Source of the DNA: Eubacteriaceae bacterium
GTDB taxonomy: Bacteria; Bacillota; Clostridia; Lachnospirales; Lachnospiraceae
Reading direction: 5' to 3'
Assembly (NCBI GenBank): GCA_902363805.1
Contig: CABJBF010000007.1
Span: 1-64,000, forward strand
Length of the DNA: 64,000 bases
Shown here: piece after piece, positions 16,743-24,769 of the stretch
How positions within the stretch are numbered: position 1 is the stretch's first letter
Layout: the number at the start of each line of letters is the position of its first letter
Notes under the pieces: model-generated
Told to the model about the DNA's origin: nothing
The model's database searches: none
Seen by the model: the letters and a program-made list of their open reading frames with translations, nothing else
Translations under genes and position numbers: made by a program

Positions 16743-17531
16743 ATGAAGTTAGTAAAGAAATTTGCAGCAGCTGTAGCAGCAATGGCACTTACAGTTGCTA
16801 TGACAACATCATGTTTTGCCGCTAGCTGGGGAAGCTATTTTGGACAGAACGAAGGATGGTATGAAGGAGCATATGGTGAATTAAAGAGCTCAACAGATAC
16901 AAGCTGGACAGCTAATATGGACGCTATCGGTTGGGGCGGATGCTGGGGAGGTCAGGTATTCCAGCAGAACCTTAAGATTAAAAAAGGTGATGAATATCAG
17001 CTTAAGTTTAATATGACATCAAGCAAGTGTGATAAATGGGTATTTATCAAGATTGCAACAGGTGATGATATTGCATATGGTGATTGGATTCAGTTAAAGG
17101 CTGGAAAGACAACAAAGTATGATGTTACTTTCAAGGCTAAAGTAGATGCTGATTCAATTTACTTTGGTATCGGTGGTGATTTTGGTGATAGAGCTGAGGG
17201 AACAGATCAAGCAAAGGGAGCTATTTACCAGTACTCAAAGACAAAACCAAATGATGGTGATGCTACATACGCTACAGAACTTAAATGTACAGGTTACTCA
17301 CTTGCAGCAACTAAGGCAGCAAGCACAGATACAGCATCAAATGATAATGCATCAGCAGACAGCACAGATACAACAAGTGCTTCAACAGATACAGCAAGCA
17401 CAAGCGTAACAGATTCAACAGATACTTCTGCAGTAGCAACAGGTGATTTCGCACCTATCGCTTGCGCAGGTGTTGCAATTGCAGCAGCTTCAGTAGTTGT
17501 TATCTTTTCAAAGAAGAGAAAAGAAGCTTAA
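16743..17531 (+). CDS. Secreted, C-terminally anchored carbohydrate-binding protein
   Basis: A 262-aa protein with signal peptide (KKFAAAVAAMALTVAMTTSCFAA), one beta-sandwich domain (about residues 28-190) rich in aromatic and Gly residues (WGSYFGQNEGWYEG, MDAIGWGGCWGGQVFQQNL, WVFIKIATGDD), a Thr/Ser/Asp-rich linker (about 190-230) and a C-terminal hydrophobic helix with a KKRKEA tail preceded by ATGDFAPI. The domain resembles the CBM4-like modules of the large proteins at 42.8-58.7 kb. The end looks like a cell-surface anchor but lacks an LPXTG motif, so membrane retention or a variant sorting signal is possible. Own promoter and strong terminator; likely abundant glucan-capturing surface protein. 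Substrate is inferred from context. Confidence 0.65.
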   Translation: MKLVKKFAAAVAAMALTVAMTTSCFAASWGSYFGQNEGWYEGAYGELKSSTDTSWTANMDAIGWGGCWGGQVFQQNLKIKKGDEYQLKFNMTSSKCDKWVFIKIATGDDIAYGDWIQLKAGKTTKYDVTFKAKVDADSIYFGIGGDFGDRAEGTDQAKGAIYQYSKTKPNDGDATYATELKCTGYSLAATKAASTDTASNDNASADSTDTTSASTDTASTSVTDSTDTSAVATGDFAPIACAGVAIAAASVVVIFSKKRKEA

Positions 17532-17560
17532 TTAAAAATTAATTGAATTTAATATTTAAT

Positions 17561-17608
17561 AAAAAGATAGAGCAAAATTTGCAAATGCGGTTTTGCTCTA
17601 TCTTTTTT
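17561..17608 (+). terminator. Strong intrinsic terminator
   Basis: AAAAGATAGAGCAAAA (17562-17577) pairs perfectly with TTTTGCTCTATCTTTT (17591-17606), then TT. Confidence 0.92.
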
Positions 17609-17774
17609 GTTATACACAATGAGCCGAATAAAAAAGATTGTTATACACATGACTGCGTCATGAATAACCACCTCAAATCCGCTACGCTACTTTTCGGTGA
17701 TTATACATTCGCCAAATATATAAAATTTTATGTAAACATAAAATTTTATATGTCTGGCTCATTGTGTATAACAA
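17607..17774 (-). repeat. Dispersed palindromic element, copy B
   Basis: Perfect 19-bp terminal inverted repeats: TTGTTATACACAATGAGCC (17607-17625) and its complement (17756-17774). An inner TTGTTATACACA at 17638 marks the end equivalent to copy A, so 17638-17774 is the 137-bp homologue of 1093-1230 in reverse. The stem ATATAAAATTTTATG/CATAAAATTTTATAT replaces the T/A stem of copy A, and GAC-GCA-GTC replaces GGC-GAA-GCC: sequence changes, pairing stays. Confidence 0.8.
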
Positions 17775-17980
17775 ACAATAATAAATAATAACAAACAATA
17801 AAAGGTTGAAAGTGGCATAAATAAAGGGTTTTACCACCAAATATCGCAAAAATACAACAAAAAATGTCTATATATAGTAATTGTGAATGATTTAACAAAA
17901 AAATGAAACGGTTTTAAATAACAAAGTATACAAGTTTGGGAAAATGAGAAATAATAAAAATGTATAAAATATACAAGAAT

Positions 17981-18003
17981 ACGATTTGTAAAATCGTTTT
18001 TTT
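17981..18003 (+). terminator. Short hairpin with T-run upstream of the transporter promoter
   Basis: ACGATTT-GTA-AAATCGT followed by a T-run. It would stop any transcript starting near the 17906 site before it reaches the operon. Confidence 0.65.
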
Positions 18004-18006
18004 ATG

Positions 18007-18035
18007 TTGATTTGTACATATATGTGTGCTAGAAT
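18007..18035 (+). promoter_or_regulatory. Extended -10 promoter of the glucan transporter operon
   Basis: TTGATT (18007-18012), 17-base spacer, TGC then TAGAAT (18030-18035). It starts a 73-base leader before ATG 18109. Confidence 0.7.
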
Positions 18036-18108
18036 ATGAATTAGGAAATCACGATGTGAATTCTAATGTAGGTGAAATTTTTAAATTTTTTTGAAGGAGG
18101 AAGTTATA

Positions 18109-19770
18109 ATGAGAAAATTTAGCCGCAAAGCATTAGCTTTATCACTTTGCGTAGTTTTAGGAGCTACAGGTTTTACAGGTTGTGGCGACAAGAAAGATGG
18201 AGGCGGTTCTTCTAAGGGAGATAATACTGCAGACATGAGCACAGGCCTCGACAAAGATGCAGAAGGTGACATATCAATCATGGTATGGTCAGGTGATGGC
18301 CAGTATTATGAAGATATAGGACATATGGATTGGACAAAGGATGACATTAAAGCACAGAACGTTGCAGCAGTTTATGCAGTAGCTAAGAAGTTTAATGAAA
18401 CATATCCTAATGTAAAGATTAACCTTTTTGCTAAAACAGGTGATCCTAACCAGGCCGGAACAAACACATGGGATCAGGAAATTGAAAACTTTAAAGTAGA
18501 CCATGGTAAATATCCTGACATTTGGGCATCAACAGATGTTCCTAATGACATTAAGAAAGGTTTAGTTGCAGATTTATCAGTTTACAAAGATGAAAGCTCA
18601 TACAAAGCATACAATGAATCACTTATGGCAACAATGAACTATTGGGGATTCCAGGGTGCATTACCATCATACTCAATTCCTTGGGGTATTTGGGTTAATA
18701 AGTCACTTGCAACAGAAAACAATATCGATGTTCCTGATATTGATTGGGATATTGATGAATATACAGATTTTATCAAGTCAGCAGATTGTGAAACATTCTG
18801 GGGCGACAAGAGCACTCCTGTACGTTTAATTGAAACAGGAACAGAAGATATTAACAAGAGCATCTTAGAGAATGGAACAGTTAATGTTAACTCAGATGCA
18901 GTTAAAGACTTGCTTACATATGTACCTGAATGGGCTGAAACAACAGTTGACGTTGCTGAAGGTGCAGGAAATCTTTCAGAAGAAATCGCTAAGGAATGTG
19001 GCCAGTACAGCTGGTATTACTTCTGCAACAACAGATTATTAACAGATTCAAATGACCCTTGGTATCTTGCTAGTGCAGCAGATCCTAATGCAAAGAGCAC
19101 ACTTGGTGTTGTACAGGCAGATGACTTTGATATTTATCCAAGACCATCTACAGAATATTGTGACAATACAGTAGGAACAGTAGTTGACCCAATCTGTGTA
19201 CACAATTATGCATTAGATGATAAGAATGCTGAATGGAGTGATTCAGAAAAACAGCAGTTATTAGTTGCTTACACATTTGCAACATACTGGACTGGAAGCA
19301 CAGAAGCTAAGCAGGCAGTTGCAGATCAGGAATGGGTTCAGGGTACATCATATAAACCTGCTATGAACGATACATTCCCAGTAGTAACTGGAGATGCATA
19401 TGATGAACAGATGGATATCTGGTATTCAATCGATTCACATGCAGTTTACAAAGATACAGAAAAATTCCCTGGATTTGCAGAAGTTGTTCGTTTATATAAA
19501 GAAGGACAGACATGGGATTACTCAGATAAGACAACTCCGGTATCAATTACAGAAAATGGTGAAAAACAGAGCTGCTTATATGAATGGGAAAACATGTGGG
19601 ATGAAAATGTAGCAGGCGCATGGCAGACAGACCCTGATTGGGTTGACAATGTAAAATCTAGATTAGCTGACTGGAATACAGCTATGAATAAAGATTTAGA
19701 AGCAGCTACAGAACAGTTGAAGGAATCTTTAAAAGAATATTATGGATTCACAGATGCTGATTTTAAATAA
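18109..19770 (+). CDS. Extracellular solute-binding lipoprotein 1
   Basis: A 553-aa ABC binding protein with signal peptide and lipobox FTGC (Cys25), then a Gly/Ser/Asp linker and a family-1 type solute-binding fold (ISIMVWSGDGQYYEDIG start, PDIWASTDVPND, WGIWVNKSLATENNIDVPDIDW, YWTGSTEAKQAVADQEWV). Larger than the usual 420-450 aa of oligosaccharide binding proteins and with many Trp/Tyr, fitting an oligosaccharide ligand. First gene of the operon; AAGGAGG 8 bases upstream decides ATG 18109 (an in-frame TTG at 18091 is inside that site). Ligand is inferred to be beta-1,3-gluco-oligosaccharide from the downstream phosphorylases and GH16 enzymes. Confidence 0.85.
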   Translation: MRKFSRKALALSLCVVLGATGFTGCGDKKDGGGSSKGDNTADMSTGLDKDAEGDISIMVWSGDGQYYEDIGHMDWTKDDIKAQNVAAVYAVAKKFNETYPNVKINLFAKTGDPNQAGTNTWDQEIENFKVDHGKYPDIWASTDVPNDIKKGLVADLSVYKDESSYKAYNESLMATMNYWGFQGALPSYSIPWGIWVNKSLATENNIDVPDIDWDIDEYTDFIKSADCETFWGDKSTPVRLIETGTEDINKSILENGTVNVNSDAVKDLLTYVPEWAETTVDVAEGAGNLSEEIAKECGQYSWYYFCNNRLLTDSNDPWYLASAADPNAKSTLGVVQADDFDIYPRPSTEYCDNTVGTVVDPICVHNYALDDKNAEWSDSEKQQLLVAYTFATYWTGSTEAKQAVADQEWVQGTSYKPAMNDTFPVVTGDAYDEQMDIWYSIDSHAVYKDTEKFPGFAEVVRLYKEGQTWDYSDKTTPVSITENGEKQSCLYEWENMWDENVAGAWQTDPDWVDNVKSRLADWNTAMNKDLEAATEQLKESLKEYYGFTDADFK

Positions 19771-19791
19771 AAGCTGATTGTTAACATCATT

Positions 19792-19823
19792 GCGGAACTA
19801 CTCACTTGGGCAGTTCCGCTTTT
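19792..19823 (+). terminator. Intercistronic hairpin after binding protein 1
   Basis: GCGGAACT (19792-19799) pairs with AGTTCCGC (19812-19819), followed by TTTT. With only four T it may be a partial terminator or 3' stabiliser that gives more binding protein than permease. Confidence 0.65.
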
Positions 19824-19846
19824 GTAACAAGAAAGAAAGGACAACA

Positions 19847-22800
19847 ATGAAAAAAAAGATTATTAGCGGATTGGTTGCTGTATGTGTCATTGTTGCAGCG
19901 ATATTTGCATATAAGTTTGCGTTTGGCAACTCCGGTACATATGTTAAAGATCCAAGTGCTACTGAAGTACAAAAGGCGTTTGATACTTTAAACAATGCAT
20001 ATGTAGAAGATGGCACACAACCGGAAAAGTATTACACAGATTTCATTGCTGACAGTTCTCTGAGTACAGGCGAAGGAAAACATATTGCATCAGTAAATGG
20101 TGGAATATCAACTGAAGAATATTATCAGCAGAACAAAAACAATGAAAATGTTTCTGAAGAAGTTAAAGAAAATAGTAATCCGATGAAAGAATTAGATTAT
20201 CAGGATGTAGCTCAATATGACATTTCAGTTGAAAAGAGCGGATTGTACTATTTGTATTTGGATTACACTTCAGTAGGAAGCACAATGTCTAATTACACAG
20301 TAAGCGTTAAAATTGATGGTGAACAGAAGTATAATGAAATGAATACAATAAGTTTACCGCTTACATGGAAAGATAAAGATGTTGAAGTTGATAAAGATGG
20401 AGTTAAAACATTTCCGTTAGACAGTCACAATGATGAAATGGCTCCAAGCCAGGAAGTTATTAAAGACTGGAATTTAGAATCTCCTCTTTATAATAATACA
20501 TATACATCAACAACTCCTTTATGCTTCTATTTAGAAGAAGGCGTAAATACAATCGAAATCGAAAATGTTTCATCAGGCGGCTTGGCAGTTGGAGATTTAG
20601 TTGCTGCAGCTGCAGAAGATGACACAGATTCATACGAAGATTATGCTAAGAGTCATAGCAATGAAAAACATATCTCAGATGAAGATGTTCAGATTGACGC
20701 AGTATATTATGATACAAAAAATACAACAAGTGCTATTTATGGAACAAGCACAAATTCATCACTTACAAGATTTAACATCGATTATGAAAAATTAAATACA
20801 TTAGGATGGTCAGAAGCAGGTGCAGAAGTTACATATAAGTTCAATGTAGCTAAGACAGGAAATTATAACTTGGCCTTCCATTATAAAAATGAAAAGAAAG
20901 AATTCAGTTCTTTTGAAACAATTAAAATAGATGGAAAAGTCCCATTTACTGAATTAGAAAATTATCAGTTTCCATATGTAGCATCAGGTTGGGACAACCT
21001 TACACTCGCTGATGAAGAAGGAACTCCTTATGAAATCTATTTAACAGAAGGTGAACATACAATTACAATTAAACAGGAAAACCAGCCTGTTATGGAAGCG
21101 TATAGAGATGCTTTACTTATTGAACAGCATTTGACAGATTTTGAACTTGAAATCACAAAGATTACAGGTACAAATATTGATAAAAACAGAAAATGGAAAA
21201 TGACTAAATACATTCCTGAGATTAAGGATTATCTTGATGCGTACGAAACATTAATTCAGCATATAAGATTTTTGCTTCAGGATTATTCAGATGGTGGTAA
21301 TGATGGTGCAGTTCTTACTTATTTAGATCAGGCAGAAGTTTTCATCAAGAATATTTCAAAATATCCGGATGAAATTGCTTTACATAAAACTGATTTAACC
21401 GGAGCTGAAAACTCAATATTAAAATCAATGAGTAACTTTACAACAGAAGTTGTAGCTAACAGCATTACACTTGATAGAATTTATGTTTATGGTGATAAGA
21501 GCCAGTTAGGAGCAAATAACTCTTCAGTTGGTGGATCACTCTGGGTTGGAATAAAGTCATTGATGAATACATTTACTTCATCTAAGTATTCTACAGATAT
21601 TGAACAGGCAGGAGACGACGTACTTACGATTTGGTACAACGGTGCTATTACTCACGTAGATTTACTTCAGAAGATGGCAGATACACAGTTCACACCACAG
21701 ACAGGAATTAAAGTTAAAATTGCAACAATGCCTGATGTAAATAAACTTACATTGGCTATTGCAGCTGATAAGACACCTGATATGGTATTAGGACTTGCCT
21801 CTTATGTACCTTTTGATTTATCAAGCCGTGGGGCTTTATACGATATGACACAGTTTGATGACTTCTGGTCAGTGTCAAAGAGATTCCCAACAGGAAGTTT
21901 TGTTTCATATGTATATAATGAAGGAGTTTATGCTATTCCTGAAAGAACAGATTTCAACGTTATTGCATATAGAACAGATATATTTGACAACTTAGGAATT
22001 CAGGTTCCTGATACATGGGATGACTTAATTGAAATATTACCTACACTTCAGAGATATGGCATGAATTTCTATCATAATATTTCTCTTGGTACAACAGGTT
22101 ACAAGTGGTTCTATCAGACAGCTCCAATGATTCTTCAGAATGGCGGACAGCTTTACAAGCAGAATGAAGATGGAATTGTAACAACAGGTATTGATACAAA
22201 AGAATCAGTTAAAGGTTTACAGGTATTGGGCGATTTATTTACAAAATACTCACTTGATACATCAGTACAGAACTTCTTTAATTCATTTAGATATTCTACA
22301 TTACCAATTGGTATTATTGGTATGGAAGATTACACATTGATTAACAATGGTGCACAGGAATTAGAAGGACAGTGGGATATTGCTCCATATATCGGAACAA
22401 AGAGAACTGATGAAAATGGAAATGAATATGTAGACAGAACATTCGTAGCAAATGGTTCAGGCGCTTCTATATTTAAATCGTCTAATAAGAAGGAACAGGC
22501 TTGGAAATTCCTTAAATGGTGGACAAGTCAGGATGTTCAGGTTGAATATACAAACACACTTCGTTCTACATACGGTAAGACATATTTCTGGCTTTCAGCA
22601 AATATTGAAGCTTTAAAAGCTAACCCAATGGATGAAGCTGATAAGCAGGTTATTTTAAATCAGATGAATTATGTAACTGATGTAACAAGAACACCGGGTC
22701 AGTACTTACTTGAAAGAACAATTTCAAATATATGGACAACAATGGTATTCGATGGAACAGCGGCACAGGTTGCAGTCGATGAAGCAAAGGTTGATGTAAA

Positions 22801-22936
22801 CAGAGAAATTATTCGTAAGATGCAGGAACTTGGATACTACGATGAAGATGAAGTGATGGTTAAGAAATTCAAACTTCAGGGTTACGATTGGATTAAAGAA
22901 AATCAGGATGCGGCAGCACCGGAAAAGGAGGAGTAA
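19847..22936 (+). CDS. Large solute-binding protein with N-terminal carbohydrate-binding-like ectodomains
   Basis: A 1029-aa protein anchored by an N-terminal helix (KKKIISGLVAVCVIVAAIFAYKFAF) without a lipobox. After it come two beta-sandwich regions resembling glycan-binding modules (about 95-250: SGLYYLYLDYTSVGSTMSNY; about 310-430: KTGNYNLAFHYKNEKKEF), a helical linker (about 450-580) and a C-terminal family-1 solute-binding domain (about 590-1000: LTIWYNGAITHVDLLQKMAD, TPDMVLGLASYVPFDLSSRG, PTGSFVSYVYNEGVYAIPER). This fusion is much longer than ordinary binding proteins. AAAGG and spacing favour ATG 19847 over an upstream frame extension. Overlaps no gene; 3 bases before the first permease. 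Confidence 0.8.
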   Translation: MKKKIISGLVAVCVIVAAIFAYKFAFGNSGTYVKDPSATEVQKAFDTLNNAYVEDGTQPEKYYTDFIADSSLSTGEGKHIASVNGGISTEEYYQQNKNNENVSEEVKENSNPMKELDYQDVAQYDISVEKSGLYYLYLDYTSVGSTMSNYTVSVKIDGEQKYNEMNTISLPLTWKDKDVEVDKDGVKTFPLDSHNDEMAPSQEVIKDWNLESPLYNNTYTSTTPLCFYLEEGVNTIEIENVSSGGLAVGDLVAAAAEDDTDSYEDYAKSHSNEKHISDEDVQIDAVYYDTKNTTSAIYGTSTNSSLTRFNIDYEKLNTLGWSEAGAEVTYKFNVAKTGNYNLAFHYKNEKKEFSSFETIKIDGKVPFTELENYQFPYVASGWDNLTLADEEGTPYEIYLTEGEHTITIKQENQPVMEAYRDALLIEQHLTDFELEITKITGTNIDKNRKWKMTKYIPEIKDYLDAYETLIQHIRFLLQDYSDGGNDGAVLTYLDQAEVFIKNISKYPDEIALHKTDLTGAENSILKSMSNFTTEVVANSITLDRIYVYGDKSQLGANNSSVGGSLWVGIKSLMNTFTSSKYSTDIEQAGDDVLTIWYNGAITHVDLLQKMADTQFTPQTGIKVKIATMPDVNKLTLAIAADKTPDMVLGLASYVPFDLSSRGALYDMTQFDDFWSVSKRFPTGSFVSYVYNEGVYAIPERTDFNVIAYRTDIFDNLGIQVPDTWDDLIEILPTLQRYGMNFYHNISLGTTGYKWFYQTAPMILQNGGQLYKQNEDGIVTTGIDTKESVKGLQVLGDLFTKYSLDTSVQNFFNSFRYSTLPIGIIGMEDYTLINNGAQELEGQWDIAPYIGTKRTDENGNEYVDRTFVANGSGASIFKSSNKKEQAWKFLKWWTSQDVQVEYTNTLRSTYGKTYFWLSANIEALKANPMDEADKQVILNQMNYVTDVTRTPGQYLLERTISNIWTTMVFDGTAAQVAVDEAKVDVNREIIRKMQELGYYDEDEVMVKKFKLQGYDWIKENQDAAAPEKEE

Positions 22937-22939
22937 AAG

Positions 22940-23869
22940 ATGGCTAAAACAATAGCAGAGCGCAATCATAAAAAACACGCATCTGGCGAAGGATTTAAAA
23001 TCTTTTTACTTTTCCTTCCATATGCACTTTTATTTATAACATTTATTTTACTTCCTATTATAATAGCTATGGGATTGTCATTTACATATTTTGATGTAAT
23101 TAACACTCCAAAGTTTGCGGGATTACATAACTATATAACATTGCTCACGGGTGATGAAGTATTTATGAAGTATGTATTACCTAATACTGTATTGTACGCT
23201 ATTGTAGTAGGTATTGGAGGATATATATTATCTTTCTTAATGGCTTGGTTACTTGCTCAGGTAACACCAAGAATCAGAACAGTATATGCTTTGGCTATGT
23301 ACACACCTTCAATGGTAGGTCAGGTTTTGATTACAGTAATTTGGAAGACAATCTTCTCTGGTGATCAGACGGGTTTAGCTAATGCATATTTGCAGAAATT
23401 TGGAATAATTGATCAGCCAATTCAATGGTTGATTTCATCAGATTACTTTATGCCGATTATGATTTTCGTATCATTATGGTCATCAATGGGTATTGGATTC
23501 TTATCAATGCTTTCAGGTATTTTAAATATCGATCAGGAATTATACGAAGCAGCTTATGTGGATGGTATAAAGAACAGAGCACAGGAAATCATTTACATTA
23601 CAGTCCCATCAATGAAACCACAGATGTTATTCGGTGCGGTTATGGCGATTGTAAATGCGTTTAACATGGGATGGATTGGTGTTGCTTTAGCAGGTGCCAA
23701 CCCAACACCGGATTATTCAGGACAGTTAATTGCTAACCATATTGATGATTATGCATTCTTACGTTATGAAATGGGTTATGCAGCTGCAATCTCAGTAGCA
23801 TTACTTGCTTTAGTATGGATTTGTAGCCAGGTAGCAAATAAGTTGTTTACTGAAAAAGATGAATTTTAA
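22940..23869 (+). CDS. ABC sugar permease, MalF-like (first pair)
   Basis: A 309-aa inner-membrane permease with six predicted helices, starting FKIFLLFLPYALLFITFILLPIIIAMGLSF. The EAA loop contacting the ATPase is YEAAYVDGIKNRAQEIIYITVPSMKP (about residues 207-232, given in part). Member of the CUT1 carbohydrate-uptake class. AGGAGGAG at the end of the previous gene gives coupled expression. Partners the next permease; the ATPase is not encoded here, as with CUT1 systems that share an MsmK/MsmX-type ATPase. Confidence 0.92.
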   Translation: MAKTIAERNHKKHASGEGFKIFLLFLPYALLFITFILLPIIIAMGLSFTYFDVINTPKFAGLHNYITLLTGDEVFMKYVLPNTVLYAIVVGIGGYILSFLMAWLLAQVTPRIRTVYALAMYTPSMVGQVLITVIWKTIFSGDQTGLANAYLQKFGIIDQPIQWLISSDYFMPIMIFVSLWSSMGIGFLSMLSGILNIDQELYEAAYVDGIKNRAQEIIYITVPSMKPQMLFGAVMAIVNAFNMGWIGVALAGANPTPDYSGQLIANHIDDYAFLRYEMGYAAAISVALLALVWICSQVANKLFTEKDEF

Positions 23870-23886
23870 AAGGGAGGAGAAATAGA

Positions 23887-24756
23887 ATGGCAAATTTTCA
23901 AGGTAATAGAATTAACCCAACAAGATTTTCAACAGGGCAAATAAAATTCCACATTATTGCATTTCCATTGTCAATATTTATGATACTCCCTGTAATTTTT
24001 ATAATATGTCAGGCGTTTAAGCCTTTAGGTGAATTGTTTAGATTCCCACCAACAATTTTTGTTCACAATCCAACATTGGATAACTTTAAGAATCTGTTTA
24101 ACTTAGCAGGAGCTACAGGTATTCCAATGTCAAGATACTTTTTGAACTCACTTATTGTAACAGTTCTTACAGTAATCTTGAATGTAATTATTACAATAAT
24201 GGCAGCATATGTATTCTCAAAAAAGAAATTTAAGATTAAAGGTGCTTTATGGGAAATCAACCAGGCAGCCCTTATGTTCGTAATGACAGCTGTTGCCATT
24301 CCAAGATTTATTATTATTGTTAAATTAGGAATTTACAATACATGGCTTGCACATATTTTGCCTTTGATTGCAATGCCGGTAGGTTTGTTCTTAGTTAAGC
24401 AGTTCGTTGATGGTATACCTGATGCTTTAATAGAAGCAGCCGTAGTTGATGGCGCAGGAGATATTACTATTTTAAGAAAAGTTATTATTCCATTGACAAG
24501 ACCTGCGTTAGCAACATCTATCGTGCTTACATTCCAGGCAGTATGGAATAACGTAGAATCATCAAATAACTACATTACAAACGAAACATTGAGAACATTA
24601 AACTACTATGTAAACTCTATCAGTGTTAATAACGTAGTTGCAGCGGCTGGTATTTCAGCGGCAGCTTCGATGATATTATTTATACCTAACCTGATTATCT
24701 TTATCTGTATGCAGTCTCAGGTTATGAACACTATGAGTCATTCAGGTATTAAGTAA
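23887..24756 (+). CDS. ABC sugar permease, MalG-like (first pair)
   Basis: A 289-aa CUT1 permease with six helices (FHIIAFPLSIFMILPVIFII first) and the EAA loop IEAAVVDGAGDITILRKVII. In MalG-like fashion it lacks a long periplasmic loop. GGGAGGAG precedes the ATG, 17 bases after the previous stop. It should form the heterodimeric channel with the 22940 gene product. Confidence 0.92.
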   Translation: MANFQGNRINPTRFSTGQIKFHIIAFPLSIFMILPVIFIICQAFKPLGELFRFPPTIFVHNPTLDNFKNLFNLAGATGIPMSRYFLNSLIVTVLTVILNVIITIMAAYVFSKKKFKIKGALWEINQAALMFVMTAVAIPRFIIIVKLGIYNTWLAHILPLIAMPVGLFLVKQFVDGIPDALIEAAVVDGAGDITILRKVIIPLTRPALATSIVLTFQAVWNNVESSNNYITNETLRTLNYYVNSISVNNVVAAAGISAAASMILFIPNLIIFICMQSQVMNTMSHSGIK

Positions 24757-24769
24757 GGAGGACCGGAAG

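Larger units (their letters stand above)
17775..18108. other. Intergenic leader of the transporter operon
   Basis: Holds an AAACGGTTTTA operator-like site (17906-17916, possibly overlapping a weak promoter TTTAAC-17-TTAAAT), a terminator-like hairpin (17981-18003) and the extended -10 promoter (18007-18035). No gene is seen. Confidence 0.6.

Noticed and set aside
17607..17774. Insertion sequence with transposase
   Set aside because: The perfect inverted ends suggest a mobile element, but there is no transposase frame inside; only a non-autonomous element can be supported.
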